Source: Deltaproteobacteria bacterium (lineage in GTDB: Bacteria; Desulfobacterota; Deferrimicrobia; Deferrimicrobiales; Deferrimicrobiaceae). From it: 37,096 bases of DNA. Shown piece by piece: positions 24,654-33,687 of the stretch (its first letter is position 1; the number at the start of each line of letters is the position of its first letter). The stretch covers positions 1,416,457 to 1,453,552 of the forward strand of contig CP070783.1 of NCBI GenBank assembly GCA_020346465.1. The letters are read 5' to 3'. The notes below the pieces were generated by a model that did not search any database, had not been told where the DNA came from, and saw nothing but the letters and a program-made list of their open reading frames with translations. The position numbers and the translations under genes are program-made.

Positions 24654-25739
24654 ATGGAGGAGAGGAAAATCCCCGAGGGTCATCACGACAAGCCGATGTG
24701 TTTTGAAAGGTTCCTCCTCCCTTGTTTGTTCGTCTTCCTTGCGGTTACCCTGACGTGCGTCTCCCCGGCGCACAGTTTCGATGTCCATCATCCTTTCGTG
24801 GGGGACCGGGTACCCCTTTCCATCCCCGAGATGGAAGTGCCGTTTGCAGACCGTTTCCTATCGTTCTGGAAATTCGAATTGTTCGTGATCGACGGGAATT
24901 CGGTCGGCGTGAACCATTTCGCGATTGCCCTGCTGGCCTTTTTCATCGGCCTTGCGGTTGTCGGACAGGTTGTCCGGCTCTTCAAAAAGCGGGTATTGCC
25001 GAGGACCACCCTGAAGCCCAACGAAGCGGCTACTGCCGCCAAGCTGCTCTATTATTTCGGCCTGTTGTTGGTACTCTTGCTCTCTTTGCACATTATTCAC
25101 ATCCCCCTCACCGCGTTCGCATTTGTCGGGGGAGCGCTCGCAATCGGCGTCGGGTTCGGAGCGCAGAACCTGATCAACAACTTCATCAGCGGATTCATCC
25201 TCATGGCGGAACGCCCGATTCGGGTCGGGGACGTGATCGAAATCGAGGGAAACTTTGCCACGGTGGAGGATATCGGGCCGCGCAGCACCCGGATCCGGAC
25301 GGGAGCCAACATCCACGTCCTGGTTCCGAACAGCAGTTTTCTCGAGAAGAACATCGTCAACTGGACGCTTTCCGACAAGATGGTCCGGGCACATGTCGCA
25401 GTCGGCGTGGCGTACGGTTCGCCGGCTCGGAAGGTGGAGGCGTTGCTGCTTCAAGCGGTCTCGGAAAACGAAAGGGTTCTGAAACATCCCGAGCCATTCG
25501 TCCTGTTCAGGGATTTCGGGGATAATGCCCTCCAGTTTACCCTGTATTTCTGGGTCAGCATGGACACCCTGACGGAGCGCCTGATCATCGAAAGCGACAT
25601 CCGGTTCCGGATCGATGACCTCTTCCGGGAAGCCGGGGTCGTGATCGCGTTCCCCCAGCGCGACGTGCACCTCGACACCTCGAAGCCGATCGAACTGAAG
25701 ATTCTTCGTGGCGATGGGGGTCGAGAAGGGGAAGAGTAG
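24654..25739 (+). CDS. MscS-family mechanosensitive channel
   Basis: 361 residues from the ATG at 24654; a second ATG at 24696 would also keep the signal segment, and neither has a strong ribosome site. Residues 17–41 look like a signal peptide or first helix. After a soluble loop come helices NHFAIALLAFFIGLAVVGQV and LLYYFGLLLVLLLSLHI, then the pore helix GGALAIGVGFGAQNLINNF, which has the Gly/Ala-packing pattern of MscS TM3. ISGFILMAERPIRVGDVI begins the beta-domain, and the cytoplasmic vestibule with VPNSSFLEKNIVNWT follows. The final 25 residues are charged. It opens under membrane tension to release solutes. The double-HD gene starts 28 bases after its stop. Confidence 0.93.
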   Translation: MEERKIPEGHHDKPMCFERFLLPCLFVFLAVTLTCVSPAHSFDVHHPFVGDRVPLSIPEMEVPFADRFLSFWKFELFVIDGNSVGVNHFAIALLAFFIGLAVVGQVVRLFKKRVLPRTTLKPNEAATAAKLLYYFGLLLVLLLSLHIIHIPLTAFAFVGGALAIGVGFGAQNLINNFISGFILMAERPIRVGDVIEIEGNFATVEDIGPRSTRIRTGANIHVLVPNSSFLEKNIVNWTLSDKMVRAHVAVGVAYGSPARKVEALLLQAVSENERVLKHPEPFVLFRDFGDNALQFTLYFWVSMDTLTERLIIESDIRFRIDDLFREAGVVIAFPQRDVHLDTSKPIELKILRGDGGREGEE

Positions 25740-25767
25740 CGCCGGGGGCCATGCAAGGGGACGTCGG

Positions 25768-27036
25768 ATGAACACAAAAGACCTCCAGCTGAACCTTTGG
25801 TCCCTCCTCTCTTCCCTGGCGAAGACCCTGGACCTGATGAGTCCCGAGGTCGCCGACCATTGCATGCGGGTCGCGTATCTCTCCCTCCGCCTGGGCGAGG
25901 AACTCGGGCTTTCCCGTGCGGAACTCCGGGACCTTTGCATTGCGGGCGCCCTGCACGACATCGGCGCTTTTTCTCTTAACGAGAGGCTCGACCTCCTCGC
26001 GTTCGAGGAGAAGAGGGCCACACAGCATGCCCTGGCCGGCCACCTGCTTCTGAAAGACGTCCCTCTCTTTTCCCGGGCGGCCAAGATGGTGCGATTCCAT
26101 CACCTTCCGTGGCGAAAGGGAGCGGGTGCGAAAGAGAACGGGGTCCCGGTCCCGCGGGGCAGCCACATCGTGCACCTGGCGGACAGGGTTGCCGTGCGGA
26201 TCTCGAGAGGGCCCGCCATCCTGGGGCAGGTCGACGGCATCTGCAAGTCGGTTACGAAGAGGAAAGGGGATCGGTTCGTCCCCCGACATGTGGAGGCGTT
26301 TCTCCGGATCGCCGCGAAGGATTACGTCTGGCTGGACATCGCCTCCGATACCATGGAGACCTCCCTGGAACGAAGCCTGGGGCACCAAACGATCGGGCTC
26401 GACCCCGATATGCTGCTTTCCCTGTCGAGGATGATCTGCCGGATCATCGATTTCAAGAGCGAGTTCACCGCCACGCACTCGAGCGGCGTTGCGGCCACCG
26501 GGGAAGCGCTGGCCCGGCTGGCCGGGTTCTCGCCCCGGAAGCGCAGGATGTTCGAGATCGCCGCATACCTGCACGACCTCGGGAAGCTGGCCATTCCCTC
26601 CGAGATTCTCGAAAAACCGGGAAAGCTGACGAAGAAGGAATGGCATGTCATGCGGACCCACGTCTATTACACGCATCAGATCCTGTCCCCCATCAAGACG
26701 TTCGAGGAGATCGCGTCGTGGGGGGCGCTGCACCAGGAACGCCTGAACGGCAGCGGCTACCCATTTCACTACACCGCCGACGATCTTCCCCTGGGAGCCC
26801 GCCTCATGGCCGTCGCGGACGTCTTCACGGCGCTCACGGAGGACCGCCCCTACAGGAAGGGAATGGGCAAGGTCGCCGTCCTCCGGGAACTGCGCAATAT
26901 GGTCTCGCATGGAGACCTGGACGGCTCCCTGGTGAATCTCCTGATCGGGCAGTACGACGAGATCAACCGCCTTCGCGCGTCGGCCCAGTCGGAGGCCGTC
27001 GGGGAATACGAGAAGTTCCGGGCGGCGCTGTCGTAG
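25768..27036 (+). CDS. Double-HD protein: degenerate N-terminal HD and C-terminal HD-GYP
   Basis: 422 residues from the ATG at 25768, preceded by AAGGGG. Two HD domains stand in tandem. The first (about 15–185) has DHCMRVA with His31, HDIGAFSL with His63/Asp64 and FHHLPW at 110–114, but the GYP segment is missing. The second (about 215–400) has THSSGVAATG, LHDLGKLAIP (268–277), LHQERLNGSGYP (321–332) and VADVFTALTEDRPYRKGM, which are the HD-GYP motifs, with the second H of the usual HHE replaced by H-Q-E. No sensor or membrane segment is present, so it is cytosolic. Cyclic di-GMP hydrolysis by the second domain is likely; the first may be regulatory. Confidence 0.88.
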   Translation: MNTKDLQLNLWSLLSSLAKTLDLMSPEVADHCMRVAYLSLRLGEELGLSRAELRDLCIAGALHDIGAFSLNERLDLLAFEEKRATQHALAGHLLLKDVPLFSRAAKMVRFHHLPWRKGAGAKENGVPVPRGSHIVHLADRVAVRISRGPAILGQVDGICKSVTKRKGDRFVPRHVEAFLRIAAKDYVWLDIASDTMETSLERSLGHQTIGLDPDMLLSLSRMICRIIDFKSEFTATHSSGVAATGEALARLAGFSPRKRRMFEIAAYLHDLGKLAIPSEILEKPGKLTKKEWHVMRTHVYYTHQILSPIKTFEEIASWGALHQERLNGSGYPFHYTADDLPLGARLMAVADVFTALTEDRPYRKGMGKVAVLRELRNMVSHGDLDGSLVNLLIGQYDEINRLRASAQSEAVGEYEKFRAALS

Positions 27037-27064
27037 TTCCGTTCCTGCCTCTTCCATCGATCGT

Positions 27065-27092
27065 CCCTCCGCCAAGAGGGGTTTTTCTTTTC
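27065..27092 (+). terminator. Intrinsic terminator after the ferritin–MscS–HD operon
   Basis: CCCTC–CGCCAA–GAGGG forms a 5-bp stem (27065–27080) and is followed by GTTTTTCTTTT, a strong U-run. It lies 29 bases after the stop of the double-HD gene and before the pirin gene, marking an operon boundary. Confidence 0.75.
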
Positions 27093-27178
27093 GAACCATC
27101 GCCGGAATATCTTCATCCAATGGGAACATCCCGTGACCCGGCAAGGGCCCCGAAATAAGGAACGGAAGGGAGAACCTC

Positions 27179-28033
27179 ATGAATGTCCGGAAGGTCCAGG
27201 ATATTATCGAGCCGCAGTTCGTCACGGAGGGAGCCGGGGTTCGCCTGCGCCGGAGCATCGCGACGAGGAGGCTCGACTACCTCGATCCCTTCCTGCTCTT
27301 CGATCACTTCGGATCCGACGACCCGGACGACTATCTTGCGGGGTTTCCCATGCATCCCCACCGCGGGATCGAAACGGTCACCTACATGATGGCCGGACTC
27401 GTGGACCACAAGGACAGCCTGGGAAATTCCGGAACGGTCGGGGCGGGTGACGTCCAGTGGATGACTTCGGGAAGCGGCATCCTGCACGAGGAGATGCCCC
27501 GCCCGAAAGACGGGAAGATGTACGGGTTCCAGCTCTGGGTCAACCTCCCCGCGAAGCTCAAGATGACCCGTCCGCGCTACCAGGATGTGCCATCGGCCGG
27601 GATCCCCGAGATCGTCCGGGAGGACGGAGTCCGGATACGGGTGATCGCCGGGGATGTGGATGGCGTGCGGGGAGCGGTCACGGAGATCTACGCCGATCCC
27701 GAGTACCTCGATGTTTCCGTACCGGCCGGCCGGTCGTTCGGGCAGCCCGTTCCGGAGGGGCACACCGCTTTCGCCTACGTCTTCGAAGGGGAGGGGGTTT
27801 TCGGGGCCGACGCCGGGGGGGGCGGGACGACCGTTCCCGCCACGCGCCTTGCCGTGTTCGGGGGAGGGGACGTCGTGAACCTGCGGGCGCAGAACCGCTC
27901 CGTCCGGTTTCTTCTTTTCTCGGGGAGACCGCTCGGGGAACCGGTCGCGCGGTACGGTCCGTTCGTGATGAACACGAAAGAGGAGATCGCGCAGGCGCTC
28001 GCGGATCTGCGCAACGGCACCTTCGTCAAATAG
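27179..28033 (+). CDS. Pirin-family protein (cupin metalloprotein)
   Basis: 284 residues with GGAAGGGAG upstream. The pirin metal site is complete: His59 and His61 in MHPHRGIETVTYM and His103 with Glu105 in GSGILHEEMP, spacing that matches human pirin His56, His58, His101 and Glu103. Other family blocks are FLLFDHFG, GAGDVQWMTSGSG and GFQLWVNLP. The C-terminal cupin ends with GPFVMNTKEEIAQAL. Bacterial pirins can act as quercetinases or bind other enzymes; which applies here cannot be read. It is followed 10 bases later by an aldo/keto reductase, and it starts a new transcription unit after the terminator. Confidence 0.93.
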   Translation: MNVRKVQDIIEPQFVTEGAGVRLRRSIATRRLDYLDPFLLFDHFGSDDPDDYLAGFPMHPHRGIETVTYMMAGLVDHKDSLGNSGTVGAGDVQWMTSGSGILHEEMPRPKDGKMYGFQLWVNLPAKLKMTRPRYQDVPSAGIPEIVREDGVRIRVIAGDVDGVRGAVTEIYADPEYLDVSVPAGRSFGQPVPEGHTAFAYVFEGEGVFGADAGGGGTTVPATRLAVFGGGDVVNLRAQNRSVRFLLFSGRPLGEPVARYGPFVMNTKEEIAQALADLRNGTFVK

Positions 28034-28043
28034 GAGGGAAGAG

Positions 28044-29090
28044 ATGCGCTACAAGTTGCTCGGTCGGACCGGTTTGCGGGTTTCGGAGTTGTGCCTCGGC
28101 GTGATGACCTTCGGCGAGGAGTGGGGCTGGGGAGCGTCGAAGGAGGAGAGCCGCAGGATCTTCGACGCATTCGTGGAGGCGGGCGGAAACTTCATCGACG
28201 CCGCCAACTACTACACCGCCGGCACCAGCGAGCGGTTCGTGGGCGAATTCGTCGCTTCGGAGCGGGGACGATACGTGATCGCCACCAAGTACACCCTGAA
28301 CATGCGGCCGGACGACCCGAACAGCGGGGGGAACCACCGGAAGAACATGGTCCGGTCACTCGAGGAGAGCCTGACGCGTCTCCGGACCGACTATGTCGAC
28401 CTGTACTGGGTTCACGCGTGGGATCCGACGACCCCCGTCGAGGAGACCATGCGAGCGCTGGACGACCTGGTCCGGGCGGGAAAGATCCTCTATGTGGGCA
28501 TCTCCGACGCACCTGCCTGGGTCGTCTCCCGGGCCAACACTCTCGCGGACCTTATGGGGTGGAGCGCCTTCGCGGGGCTGCAGATTCCCTACAGCCTCAT
28601 CGAACGGACGCCCGAACGGGAATTGCTCCCGATGGCGAAAGCTCTCGACATCGCGGTCACTCCCTGGGGGGTTCTCGGGGGAGGAGTATTGACCGGGAAG
28701 TACAAGAAAGGGAAGCCTCGCCCGAAAGACGCCCGGTACGGTTCCCAGGAGGAATGGGGGAATATTTATGTTACGGAAAGGAACCTGCGCATCGGGGAAG
28801 AAGTCGAAGGAGTCGCGAAGGAGATCGGGAGGTCTCCGTCGCAGGTGGCACTCGCATGGGTCAGGCAGCGTCCGTACGGGGTGATCGTCCCGATCCTGGG
28901 TGCGACGAAGCTGGCGCAGCTTGCGGATAACCTTGCCTCTCTGGAGGTATCGTTATCCGGAGAACAGCAGCGGCGTCTGGACGAGGCGAGCAATATCGAT
29001 CTGGGCTTCCCCCTTGCCTTCCTTTCCCAAGTACGACAAATTGTATACGGCAACACGTTTCCGCTCATCGATGACCACAGGCGGGGGTGA
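28044..29090 (+). CDS. Aldo/keto reductase (NAD(P)H-dependent)
   Basis: 348 residues with GGAGGG eight bases before the ATG. The catalytic tetrad is Asp52 and Tyr57 in [14 protein letters not shown], Lys82 in VIATKY and His124 in YWVHAWD, as in the (beta/alpha)8 AKR family. The pattern VGISDAPAW and the C-terminal [18 protein letters not shown] region are the cofactor phosphate-binding parts; length and the [12 protein letters not shown] segment resemble the plant-auxin-induced/AKR12-type group. It reduces aldehydes or ketones; the substrate cannot be named. It lies between pirin and glucose-6-phosphate dehydrogenase, whose NADPH it could use. Confidence 0.92.
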   Translation: MRYKLLGRTGLRVSELCLGVMTFGEEWGWGASKEESRRIFDAFVEAGGNFIDAANYYTAGTSERFVGEFVASERGRYVIATKYTLNMRPDDPNSGGNHRKNMVRSLEESLTRLRTDYVDLYWVHAWDPTTPVEETMRALDDLVRAGKILYVGISDAPAWVVSRANTLADLMGWSAFAGLQIPYSLIERTPERELLPMAKALDIAVTPWGVLGGGVLTGKYKKGKPRPKDARYGSQEEWGNIYVTERNLRIGEEVEGVAKEIGRSPSQVALAWVRQRPYGVIVPILGATKLAQLADNLASLEVSLSGEQQRRLDEASNIDLGFPLAFLSQVRQIVYGNTFPLIDDHRRG

Positions 29091-29131
29091 GTCTGCCTTC
29101 GTCGAAGGGATGTTTTCCGCAGGAAACGGGG

Positions 29132-30532
29132 ATGCTGATGGCCAAGAAATCGGACGCTCTCGTCTTTTTCGGCGCTACCGGAGACCTTGCCTACAAAAAG
29201 ATCTTTCCGGCTCTGCAGGAGATGATCCGGCGCGGGATTCTCGATGTGCCGGTCATCGGGGTCGCCAAGGCCGGCTGGGGAATCGATCAGCTTCGGGAGC
29301 GTGCCCGAAAAAGCCTGGAAGAGCACGGGGATGGGGTCGACCGGGACGCGTTTGACAGGTTGATGTCCCTTCTCCGGTATGTGGACGGAGATTACCGGGA
29401 TGATGCAACCTTCGCAGAACTGAGAAAGGAGTTGGGAAGCACCAAGAACCCTGCACATTATCTTGCAATCCCCCCCAGCATGTTTCCCAGCGTGGTGCAG
29501 GGACTGGGGAAGTCGGGCTGCTCGAAAGGCGCCCGGGTCATTCTCGAAAAGCCCTTCGGAAGGGATCTCGCTTCGGCCCGGTCGCTGAACACCGTTCTGC
29601 ATGAAGTCTTCGACGAGGCATCGATCTTCCGGATCGACCATTACCTCGGCAAGCTCTCGGTCCTGAACATCCTCTATTTCCGGTTCGCCAACACCTTTCT
29701 CGAACCGTTCTGGAATCGAAACTACATCCGCAATGTGGAGATCACCATGGCGGAGAGCTTCGGCATCGCGGGCCGCGGTCGTTTCTACGAGGAAGCGGGG
29801 GCGATCCGGGACGTCATCCAGAACCACATGCTCCAGGTCGTCGGTCTCCTGGCGATGGAACCCCCGATCGGTGGGGACGATGACGCAATGCGCGACGAAA
29901 TCGTGAAGGTCCTGAAATCGGTACGGCCGCTCAGCAAGGAAGACCTGGTGCGCGGCCAGTTCAGCGGATACCACAACGAGGAAGGCGTGGCTGCCGACTC
30001 GCAGGTGGAGACATTCGCGGCGATCCGTCTCTTCATCGACACCTGGCGCTGGGAAGGGGTGACGTTCTATATCCGCGCAGGCAAATGCCTTCCGGTGACG
30101 GCGACCGAGGTGGTCGTCGAACTCCGAGAACCCCCGCAGAAAGTCTTCTCCGGGAGAACGTTCGAATACGGGAAGGGAAATTACGTGAGGTTCCGACTGG
30201 GCCCCGACGTGGCCATCGCCATCGGAGCCAACGTATTCCGCGGGAGAGGCATCCAGGGGCCTCAGGGAGAAACCGTCGAACTGGTCATATCCCGCCTTCC
30301 CGTCGGAGAGGAGATGGGACCCTACGGGAACCTTCTCAGCGAGGCCATGGCGGGCAACGGGCTGCTCTTCAACCGGGAAGATGGCGTGGATGCCGCCTGG
30401 CGCATTGTGGAGCCGATTCTGAACTTGCCGGAGCCTCCCCATGAATACGAGCCCGGCACCTGGGGGCCGACCGAAGCGAATGATCTGATCGCGCCCCATG
30501 GAGGCTGGGAGGATCCGAAAGGAGCCGCATGA
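29132..30532 (+). CDS. zwf: Glucose-6-phosphate 1-dehydrogenase
   Basis: 466 residues from the ATG at 29132, preferred for AGGA seven bases upstream; the ATG two codons later is an alternative. It oxidises glucose 6-phosphate to 6-phosphogluconolactone with NAD(P)+. The N-terminal Rossmann loop is [23 protein letters not shown] leads to the active-site motif RIDHYLGK (167–174), and the catalytic second His is in IQNHMLQVV. The usual Glu after RIDHYLGK is Leu here, an unusual change. The C-terminal [23 protein letters not shown] with a PGTWGP end is typical. The stop overlaps the pgmB ATG. 6-phosphogluconolactonase and 6-phosphogluconate dehydrogenase are not in the window. Confidence 0.93.
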   Translation: MLMAKKSDALVFFGATGDLAYKKIFPALQEMIRRGILDVPVIGVAKAGWGIDQLRERARKSLEEHGDGVDRDAFDRLMSLLRYVDGDYRDDATFAELRKELGSTKNPAHYLAIPPSMFPSVVQGLGKSGCSKGARVILEKPFGRDLASARSLNTVLHEVFDEASIFRIDHYLGKLSVLNILYFRFANTFLEPFWNRNYIRNVEITMAESFGIAGRGRFYEEAGAIRDVIQNHMLQVVGLLAMEPPIGGDDDAMRDEIVKVLKSVRPLSKEDLVRGQFSGYHNEEGVAADSQVETFAAIRLFIDTWRWEGVTFYIRAGKCLPVTATEVVVELREPPQKVFSGRTFEYGKGNYVRFRLGPDVAIAIGANVFRGRGIQGPQGETVELVISRLPVGEEMGPYGNLLSEAMAGNGLLFNREDGVDAAWRIVEPILNLPEPPHEYEPGTWGPTEANDLIAPHGGWEDPKGAA

Positions 30533-31269
30533 AACATCCCATCTCTCCCGACAGGTTCGATGCCGTGCTGTTCGATCTGGACGGCGTGCTCACGGCGACC
30601 GCGAAGGTGCATGCCGCGTGCTGGAAGAGGCTGTTCGACGAGTTCCTGGAGGAACGGGCCGCAGCCACGGGCGAACCCCTGAAGCCGTTCGACATCGGAG
30701 AGGACTACAAACTGTACGTGGACGGGAAGCTTCGATATGAAGGTGTGCGAAGTTTTCTCGGGTCACGCGGGATCGACCTTCCGGAAGGAACCCCGGACGA
30801 CCCTCCCGGCAACAGGACGGTATGCGGACTGGGGAACCGGAAGGATGCGATGGTCCACGAAGTGCTCGAGGCGGAAGGGGTCGACGTGTACGAAGGGAGC
30901 GTGAGGCTGGTCGAACAGGTCCGCAGTCGGGGGATCCGGACCGCCGTCGTGTCGGCGAGCAAGAACTGCAAGGCAGTGCTCGAGGCGGCCCGCATATCGG
31001 ATCTCTTCGACCAGGTGGTGGACGGTGAGATTGCCGAAAGCCTCCGGCTTCCCGGGAAACCCGAACCGGATACGTATCTGAAGGCGGCTGAACGGCTGGG
31101 CGTCGTACCCAAGCGGGCCGTGGTGGTGGAGGATGCCATCTCCGGGGTTCAGGCCGGCCGCGCCGGCGGGTTCGGGCTGGTGATCGGCGTGGACCGGAAA
31201 GCCGACCCCGAATCTCTCAGGCAGGGAGGAGCCGACATCGTCGTCAGGGATCTGAGCGAACTCGTCTGA
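30529..31269 (+). CDS. pgmB: Beta-phosphoglucomutase-family HAD hydrolase
   Basis: 246 residues; its ATG overlaps the zwf stop by ATGA. HAD motif I is LFDLDGVLT with Asp16 and Asp18, motif II is AVVSASKNC, and motif III/IV is [12 protein letters not shown] followed by [18 protein letters not shown] large cap with [18 protein letters not shown] and [13 protein letters not shown] is present, as in the group that accompanies GH65 enzymes. The activity would convert beta-glucose 1-phosphate to glucose 6-phosphate; a trehalose-6-phosphate phosphatase role is the main alternative, because in Mycobacterium tuberculosis OtsB1 a similar HAD is, to my knowledge, fused to a GH65 domain. The separate GH65 gene follows after 25 bases. 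Confidence 0.85.
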   Translation: MKHPISPDRFDAVLFDLDGVLTATAKVHAACWKRLFDEFLEERAAATGEPLKPFDIGEDYKLYVDGKLRYEGVRSFLGSRGIDLPEGTPDDPPGNRTVCGLGNRKDAMVHEVLEAEGVDVYEGSVRLVEQVRSRGIRTAVVSASKNCKAVLEAARISDLFDQVVDGEIAESLRLPGKPEPDTYLKAAERLGVVPKRAVVVEDAISGVQAGRAGGFGLVIGVDRKADPESLRQGGADIVVRDLSELV

Positions 31270-31294
31270 CATTCCGCCTGGAGGTGACCGGACA

Positions 31295-33655
31295 ATGATC
31301 TACGAGGAACGGATCAGCCAGCCGGAGTACATCTATCCGAAGGACGAATGGCGACTTGTGGAAACCCGGTTCGCGCCCTCTTTTCTGGAAGCCGCCGAGA
31401 CCCTTTTCTCCACGGCCAACGGGTATTTCGGCATTCGGGGCAGCTTCGAAGAAGGGGCGCCCGCCTACGTGAACGGTACGTACATCAACGCGTTCTACGA
31501 ATCGTGGCCGATCGTCTATCCGGAAAAGGCGTACGGGTTCGCCAAGACGGGGCAGAGCATCGTGAACGTGCCCGACGCCAAGATGATCCGGCTGTACGTC
31601 GACGACGAACCCTTCTACCTGCCCACGGCAAACCTGCTGGGGTTCGAGCGGAGCCTCGATATGAGGCAGGGCACGCTCGACCGGAAGGTGAAGTGGGAAA
31701 TGCCTTCCGGGAAACAGATTTCGGTGGAGTCCCGCCGGCTCGTCTCCTTCCGCCACCGGCATCTGGCCGCCATTTCCTATGAAGTGACGGTATGGAACGC
31801 GGAGGCCCCCGTCGTGATCTCGTCCGAGATGGTCCTTCAGGAGAACCAGCAGGAGGGCGACGACGATCCGCGCAGGGGACGTTCGTTCAGCGGGAGAATC
31901 CTCTCGACCGTGGACCGCCAGTCCCGTGACGGCCGCATCGTTTGGGGTCTCCGGACGCAGCACAGCAAAATGGCGCTGGCCTCGGGCGTCGATCATGTGA
32001 TCCAGACGGAATGCCCCCATTCGCGGACGGTGGAACACCAGGACGGATCGGGAAAAGTCGTGTATTCGATCGATGCGAAACCCGGAAAGCAAATCAGACT
32101 TATCAAGTATATATCGTACCATACTTCAAGAAGTGCTTTGCCTTCGGAATTGATGGAACGGGCAGGCCGGACCCTCGATCGGGCGATCGCCCACGGGTTC
32201 GAGGATCTCCTGGAGTCGCAACGGGCGTTCATGGACGGGTTCTGGCGCCGCAGCGACCTGGAGGTGCGGGGCGATCCGGACCTTCAGCAGATCATCCGCT
32301 TCAACCTGTTTCAGATCTGCCAGGCGACGGCCAGGGCGGAGGGAGCCGGCATCCCTGCCAAAGGATTGACCGGCGAGGGATACGAGGGGCACTATTTCTG
32401 GGATGCGGAGATCTACGTCCTGCCGTTTTTGATCTTCACGGAGCCCCGCATTGCCAAGAACATGCTTCTTTTCCGGTACAGCATGCTGGACAAGGCGAGG
32501 CAGCGCGCCCGGGAGGTGAACCAGAAAGGGGCGCTGTTTCCCTGGAGAACGATCAACGGAGATGAGGCTTCGGCCTACTACGCCGCCGGGACGGCCCAGT
32601 ATCACATCAACGCGGACATCATGCATGCGCTGAAAAAATACGTCGACGCGACGGGGGACGAGGAATTCCTGTACCGCGAAGGGGCGGAGATGCTGGTGGA
32701 GACCGCCCGGCTCTGGCTGGACCTCGGGTTCTTTTCGGAGACCAAGGGTGGGCAGTTCGTCATCAACGGCGTGACCGGCCCGGACGAGTACAACACCGTC
32801 GTCAACAACAACGCGTTCACCAACCTGATGGCCAGGAACAATCTCCGGTATGCGGCGGAGACGGTGGAGCAGCTTCGGGAGAAGGACCCAGGGATCTTCC
32901 GGGTCCTGGTGGACAGGACCGGCCTCGCGATGTCCGAGGTCGCGGAGTGGAAGAATGCCGCGGACCGGATGTTCGTCCCGTACGACAAGGAGAGGGGCAT
33001 CCACCTTCAGGACGACAGCTTCCTGGATCGGGAGCGTTGGGATTTCGAAAATACCCCGCGGGAGAAATATCCGCTTCTGCTGCATCACCACCCGCTGGTC
33101 ATCTACCGGCATCAGGTCATCAAGCAGGCGGACGTGATGCTGGCCATGTTTCTCCTGGGAAACGAATTCACAGAGGAGCAGAAGAAGAAAAACTTCGATT
33201 TCTACGATCCCCTGACGACCGGGGACTCCTCCCTGTCCGCCTGCATCCAGTGCATCATGGCCTGCGAGGCCGGCTATCTGGAAAAGGCTGCCCGGTACGC
33301 CCGGTATGCGGCGCTTGTCGACCTTCGTGACATCGCGGGAAACGTCCGGGACGGTCTGCATATCGCGTCCATCGGCGGCACCTGGATGGCCCTCGTCTAT
33401 GGATTCGCCGGAATGCGGGAACACGACGGGCGTCTGAGTTTTCGTCCAAGGCTGTCCCGGAAGGCAAAAACGAAGGGGTCCCGGTTCCGGATTACGATAC
33501 GGGGTCAGACACTCGAGGTGAACTCCGACAGGGAAACGGATCAGGTCACCTATCAGCTGGTTGAGGGGTCCCGGCTCACCATCGAACATTGCGGTGAGGA
33601 ACTGGAACTCGCGGTGCACGTTCCCGTCGTTCGCAATCTTCAGTTTACGGATTGA
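31295..33655 (+). CDS. Glycoside hydrolase family 65 protein (disaccharide phosphorylase-like)
   Basis: 786 residues, with GGAGGTGA seven bases upstream. The (alpha/alpha)6 barrel of GH65 is marked by [11 protein letters not shown] (364–374), [11 protein letters not shown] and the general-acid motif TGPDEYN with Glu498, then [30 protein letters not shown] and the later [11 protein letters not shown] segment belong to the phosphate-binding and C-terminal region of phosphorylases. Such enzymes cleave maltose, trehalose, kojibiose or nigerose with phosphate to give beta-glucose 1-phosphate; a hydrolase role is possible in the branch near OtsB1. The specificity cannot be read from the sequence. 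No signal peptide, so it acts in the cytosol on an imported or endogenous sugar. Confidence 0.93.
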   Translation: MIYEERISQPEYIYPKDEWRLVETRFAPSFLEAAETLFSTANGYFGIRGSFEEGAPAYVNGTYINAFYESWPIVYPEKAYGFAKTGQSIVNVPDAKMIRLYVDDEPFYLPTANLLGFERSLDMRQGTLDRKVKWEMPSGKQISVESRRLVSFRHRHLAAISYEVTVWNAEAPVVISSEMVLQENQQEGDDDPRRGRSFSGRILSTVDRQSRDGRIVWGLRTQHSKMALASGVDHVIQTECPHSRTVEHQDGSGKVVYSIDAKPGKQIRLIKYISYHTSRSALPSELMERAGRTLDRAIAHGFEDLLESQRAFMDGFWRRSDLEVRGDPDLQQIIRFNLFQICQATARAEGAGIPAKGLTGEGYEGHYFWDAEIYVLPFLIFTEPRIAKNMLLFRYSMLDKARQRAREVNQKGALFPWRTINGDEASAYYAAGTAQYHINADIMHALKKYVDATGDEEFLYREGAEMLVETARLWLDLGFFSETKGGQFVINGVTGPDEYNTVVNNNAFTNLMARNNLRYAAETVEQLREKDPGIFRVLVDRTGLAMSEVAEWKNAADRMFVPYDKERGIHLQDDSFLDRERWDFENTPREKYPLLLHHHPLVIYRHQVIKQADVMLAMFLLGNEFTEEQKKKNFDFYDPLTTGDSSLSACIQCIMACEAGYLEKAARYARYAALVDLRDIAGNVRDGLHIASIGGTWMALVYGFAGMREHDGRLSFRPRLSRKAKTKGSRFRITIRGQTLEVNSDRETDQVTYQLVEGSRLTIEHCGEELELAVHVPVVRNLQFTD

Positions 33656-33687
33656 ACGGATCACGCGGTGGAAAGGAGGGGAGCGTA

